DNA from: Crotalaria pallida
Lineage: Eukaryota > Streptophyta > Magnoliopsida > Fabales > Fabaceae
Direction of reading: 5' to 3'
Assembly (NCBI GenBank): GCA_037953625.1
Contig: CM075654.1
Span: 24,545,501-24,609,500 of the forward strand
DNA length: 64,000 bases
In this document: positions 59,642-64,000 of the stretch, in pieces
How the letters are laid out: every line of letters begins with the position of its first letter
Position numbering within the stretch: position 1 is the stretch's first letter
Made by a program: the position numbers and the translations under genes
The notes under the pieces: model-generated
Database searches by the model: none
The model's input: the letters and a program-made list of their open reading frames with translations, nothing else
Told to the model about the DNA's origin: nothing

Positions 59642-61421
59642 CATATCATTCATATTCATTTCAAACTTCCATTTCCATTTAACAATTCCAATATCCACAC
59701 ACTTTAACAATTAAACCATTAAAACACTTATCCTTTTTACCATTAGAAGAATTAACACTTATATTGAAAAACAACCATCACAAACAATACAAGCTCACAA
59801 TTCACCAGGGAATGCACAAGCAGTCGACATACTCAGGTATGTCTCAGAGTACTATAATTTAAGTCATATCCCTAGTGTTCTTCACTTCCTACTTTAATAA
59901 TTCACAAAGATAAATTAAAATAACAATTACATTAATCTTAAAGATAACTAAAAGCTACACTAATCACAATTAATTAAACTCTAATCTACACTATTTGTTA
60001 CCACACCCTAATTTAAGTACTAATCTCAAATCCTATTATAAATTCTAACTATCCCTAACTCAAAGTGTGGAAAGAATCTCCCCTTACCTTTTGGAGAGAA
60101 GAGGAGAAGGATAGGGTGTGAGTTGAACTCCACCAAGTTCTTGGAATCAAGCTCCTAGGCCTCTAGTTCCTTGCTCCATGATCAATCCCTAGCTCCCCTT
60201 GGTGATTGCCCAACTCTATGTGAAGGATTGAGGGAGTTAGGGTTTTGGTGTGAGAATTGGGGATTTGAAGGGAGAGGGATGAAATTGGTGTTTTTGTTCA
60301 TGGAGAATGATGGGGAATTGATGGGGAATGATTATAGGGTGATGGATTGGAGTTATTTGGTGTTAGTTTGATGATTGAGAAGGATTGGGGAAGAGAGAAG
60401 AAGAGAGCTTCGAATGGGAGAAGGAAACAATGAGGAACAACACTTGAAAATCGTTTTTTATTTCTGGTTTGACAGTGGTTAATCGATTAACCACTTTGGT
60501 TAATCGATTAACTCCCATTGTTTACAAAGGATTAATCGATTAACTCATGAGTTAATCGATTAGTGCCAGAAGGTACTCAAAAATCTAATCGATTAAGCTA
60601 AGTCTTAATCGATTAGTGGCTGAAGGTGGTTCAAAAATTAATCGATTAAGGGACCTCTTAATCGATTAATGCCCTATGTTTTCCTTTCTTTCAAGCATTC
60701 TTAGGGTTCTAAGTCATTCCTAACACACCCTAACTTGTCCTATCATAAATCCACTATCTAAGCACTTCCTAAACACCTCTAAACACACACACACAAACAT
60801 TACAATCATCAATTAATAATAACAAACATACAAATCATAATCACAGAAAGACAAGACGAGCAAACAACCGAATTCTATACTTAACCTCTTCTTAAACACT
60901 TGATCTAACCCGATCGATCTAAGACAAACCCTATAATCATTTAACTCTAATACCAATCGCTCTCGAGGCATAACCAATAGGGTCGAATTGGTCTCAAATG
61001 CCTCCCACATCTATTAAACTCCAGAACTCAATCGAAGCGTGAGTTCGAAGGGATTCCCCAAACATAGACACTAGGGTCTATCCTTATGCTCAAGGCTCTA
61101 TTCTAGGATCCTCAACCCACTCACTCTATTAGGGTCGAAGCACTAAACGACACTTATATGGGCTATTGAACACTTCAAGCCCCGGGCCTACACAAAACCT
61201 ACTCAATCAACCACAACCACAATCTCACCAATCCAAGATCTAAACCGATCATCCCTCGACTAAAATCAGCGACTCTAGAACACTTCCTTACTTATCCTAA
61301 CGATGCGATCACATGACAAATATAGAACTACACGCAAAGAAACAAATACAATTACTTACATTCAGAAACGCACACAAGCACACATATCTATATATATACA
61401 TACTCTAACTTAACCTAAACG

Positions 61422-61461
<40 letters not shown>

Positions 61462-61736
61462 ACATACACATGCAAATACACACATACATTCATATACTTA
61501 AGAATATAATTACAATACTAACACCTACATAGATAATATATTTATATAAACATACACATACCTTAAGGAAAACATTCACAAACTCTTATACATATACATA
61601 GTTTAGCTCAACCTAATAATATACATATATGCAAACACTAAGAAAATAGTTGGAAATCATTTTAAATACGTCACTTTGATATACGCAAAATATTCTTAAA
61701 TATAATTATTAGGTTAATAAAAACGAGGATGTTACA
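59642..61736 (-). mobile_element. LTR E of the tandem array, right segment
   Basis: It continues 47445-47858 after D and ends GGATGTTACA at 61736. It has donor-like CAAAAG|GTAAGGGG (exon end 60088); with the acceptor at 47713 the net intron would be about 590 bp, and D sits inside it. CA/TA microsatellites at about 61421-61460. A polypurine tract follows at once, although the left end carries a primer site, so internal sequence flanks this LTR on both sides. Confidence 0.75.
60479..60668. repeat. Four TTAATCGATTAA pairs in LTR E
   Basis: Centres at 60484/60505, 60537/60557, 60590/60610 and 60643/60663; spacings 21, 20, 20 and 20 bp, and pairs about 53 bp apart. They lie 390-590 bp upstream of the donor-like site. 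Confidence 0.92.
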
Positions 61737-62569
61737 ATTCTCCCCCACTTATAAGAATTTCGTCCCCGAAATTCACTTTTTGAAAAACATTTGAAAAGAA
61801 TGGACGGAGGTTTGTCAAAATGGTTTTGCTTAAAACTTTTGTAAAATTAACAAAATACTCATAGTTTCAAAAATCATTTAGTTTTCCATAGTAAAATCAC
61901 AATAATAAAGATAATGATTTCTCAAAATCTCCACAGTCCTAAGTTCTATCCCTGGGGTGCTCCCCCACTTATACTTGGGTTATCCTTGTAAACTCAGACT
62001 CAGTGTCTTAGTTGGGATCAGACGGTTCTGTCCGGTTGACACTGCCTTTGGGTCTAGTTAGTAGGTGTTAGACTTTTCTAATCTTCGAGAACTCCAAAAG
62101 TTGTTGGGTTATAACACGGTGAGGGTCTCCTTATGGGTTATTTTCTTCACTAATGATTCCTCTTCCTAGAACTTGCATAAAAATCAATCAGAAGTTCTCT
62201 GATAATTCTTATGCCATAGTTAGGTTCTAACCTCAAGATACTTTCTAGTCTTGGTGATCTACAACTACGAAGGTCATTCTCGTTTCTTTGTGCTCTTCAA
62301 ACTGAAAGTATAGCCTACCACTCTATGTTCTTTTGATTGGGTTCTTTAGTTTAGGGAGGCGTTGGCACTTTTACACACCGATCCATTCCGGCAACCTAGG
62401 CTTGGCAACCTCCCTAATTAGTTTGGTCTTCTTAAACCTTGGGAGATTTGAGGTTCTATGATGTCTTACATGAGGGTTTGGTCTTTTGCACGATCTAAGT
62501 CTTGGTCTTTGATGGGAAGTTTATGGGTAGGTAGTCGGAACACACTTTTACTAGGGTTACTAAATCATT

Positions 62570-62603
62570 TTCGCTCGTGCGAACGATTTTTCGCTTGAGC
62601 GAA
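62570..62603. repeat. TTCGC...GCGAA near-palindrome pair
   Basis: TTCGCTCGTGCGAA (62570-62583) and TTCGCTTGAGCGAA (62590-62603), centres 20 bp apart: same spacing as the other pairs, entirely different word. Confidence 0.7.
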
Positions 62604-63750
62604 AGTTGCTCAAAAACTTTGGGTTCCAACTAAAGTTCTTATTTGCACTAATCACCGGTTCTTGCTTATCATATGGTTCTACTGTGGACATTATGGAGAA
62701 GTCAACATTGCAAAGTTTCCAAGAAATACATTATTAAAGCAAGGCAAAGAAAAAAAAACTTTGAGTATACATTTATGAATATACACGTACACAAACATAA
62801 ACATATCGTGAAAATATATACATATATATTATTACTCGTGTTTTCAAAACTTAGTTCGAAAATCTCTTCAAAACCATTTCAAGAAAACACTTGATACACA
62901 TATACACGCATATGTACATATACATATAAACCTAATTCAATTTAGTGCATCAACCTCCCGATTGAACTTAAATCCTTGGTTCTGCTTAAATAGAACCCTT
63001 TGTCATTCATAAATTTAATTGTTCCCATTCGGGGTTTAAGTTCGACCGATAGGACTCCACACTTGACTTTCGCTTAGCGTTGAAGTTACCAAGCTCAATT
63101 TAGTAGTGGAAACCAACCACAAGTTCAACATAAACGTTTTTGTGGTTTTCTTGGATTTTAATCTAACTGATACCAACTAAGTCACTCGGTTAGATCAGAA
63201 TCACGAAATTAAATTATTTGTTTTTCATGGTTCCACTACCAATCTTTGTTCGCTCACTTTAACACTAGATTAGTCCACATCGAACACATTTCGAGGACCT
63301 CTTGATTGAATTCAAACCGCTTCTCAACTTAGGTAAAAAGTTCCTTTTGTTCTTGCAAATTTCCAATTGAAATAGTTCGGCGGTTTAATCTGATCGATTA
63401 GTTCTCAATTTCCACTTCACTCTTGGTGTCACAACTACTTGAATCAAGATTAGAAATGGAATCGACCGTTACCTTAATTTAAATCTTATTTTTCGTTCTC
63501 TTTGATACTAATCCAATCAATGTGAATTTCATCACTTGGTCGTATTAGTATCAAAGTCATAACTCCTTTAATTCCGGCAGTTCCATTTCCAATATTTGTC
63601 CAATTACGTTGACACCACATTATTCAACCAACATACATTCAAAACATACACAAATGCACATAGTAAGGCAAAGAGAAAACAACAAACAATTGGGCACTAA
63701 GGTTTTATTCATAGACAATCGTTTACTAATTCATAGTAGTGCACAAACTC

Positions 63751-63850
63751 CTAGATTTCGACGACTTCACCTCCCGGTAAATGTAATGTCGGATTGGCCA
63801 ATTCCCACACTACATTAAATCGGTGGTAGTAGCCCTCGCAATCCAATGAA
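63751..63850 (-). pseudogene. Short conserved reading frame in the non-autonomous internal region (right copy)
   Basis: Open from about 63850 to the TAG at 63751-63753: LDCEGYYH, FNVVWELANP and LHLPGGEVVEI. Here the position that is a stop in the left copy (44946-45046) is Arg. The peptide is about 35 residues after an upstream in-frame stop. Could be the tail of a lost gene. Confidence 0.35.
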
Positions 63851-64000
63851 TTCCCGTACTACGGTTCCAATTGCCTTGGCATTATTCGGATTTCCTTTGT
63901 ATAAAACTTTAGCTTTACATTAGCCTAACACTTAAAACACTTTGATTTTTCAATCACACGCCTAATACCACTTAGGCTTTGTCGTCTGCAATGGGGAACA

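Larger units (their letters stand above)
61737..64000 (-). other. Internal region of the next unit of the non-autonomous array
   Basis: Begins with the polypurine tract ATTCTCCCCCACTTATAAG (complement) and TTTCGTCCCCGAAATTC, as at 28727, and resembles 42278-45321 further in. No gag or pol. It holds a palindrome-like pair at 62570-62603 and the conserved short frame ending at 63751. Continues beyond the window. Confidence 0.65.

Noticed and set aside
5649..60668. Palindromes as cloning or assembly artefacts, because the cores are ClaI (ATCGAT), XhoI (CTCGAG) and AgeI (ACCGGT) sites
   Set aside because: They occur in fixed pairs, in family-specific positions, with palindromy extending to 14-18 bp and with decayed members; linkers would not do this.

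Overview
The window is repeat-dense DNA from a flowering plant, and I found no intact host gene. Evidence for a plant: Ty3/gypsy chromoviruses of the Tekay/Del type, an Athila-like element with a tRNA-Asp primer site, Ty1/copia pol, a CACTA and a hAT transposon, and plant splice signals. The wealth of paired AATCGATT-type palindromes makes me suspect a phaseoloid legume, but that is only an impression.

Layout. 1-1990: end of a chromovirus-type LTR (A) sitting in a decayed Ty1/copia pol (1991-2675). The copia 3' LTR (2676-2820 and 6054-6581) is split by a solo LTR (K, 2821-6048), which carries a hAT element. 6582-9307: AT-rich sequence with nothing recognisable. 9308 onward: a decayed chromovirus (B, + strand). 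Its 5' LTR is split by a complete Athila-like element (12998-24002) that itself holds a 4.5-kb CACTA element with captured exons. B's gag-protease (24488-25977) is cut by another LTR (C) at 25978. C begins a minus-strand LTR-internal-LTR-internal array without recognisable pol that runs off the right edge. Inside it lie solo LTRs G, F and H nested in each other, an Athila-like solo LTR (45979-47435), and a complete chromovirus D (47859-59636) with 3.55-kb LTRs and target-site duplication TCATT. The deepest nest is B > C > G > F > H.

The most interesting signal is inside the long LTRs. Families B, D and F share one plan: a pair of palindromes about 130-150 bp upstream of a TATA box; a conserved stem-loop in the leader; a 5' splice donor (AG|GTAAG-type); a 1.4-2 kb intron-like stretch holding more palindromes and an array of short hairpins; and a 3' splice acceptor. 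In B and D the acceptor is followed at once by an open reading frame inside the LTR (161 and 156 aa, about 60% alike by eye). The palindrome word differs by family (TAATCGATTA, TACTCGAGTA, TAACCGGTTA), yet the spacing rule is the same: two palindromes with centres 20-23 bp apart. About 33 such pairs occur here, in eight repeat units, including one that does not look like a gypsy LTR.

Element D is young (LTRs nearly identical by eye) but carries three disabling changes: a stop between protease and reverse transcriptase, loss of the zinc-knuckle His, and loss of an RNase H Asp. No search or computation was run; all comparisons are by eye.
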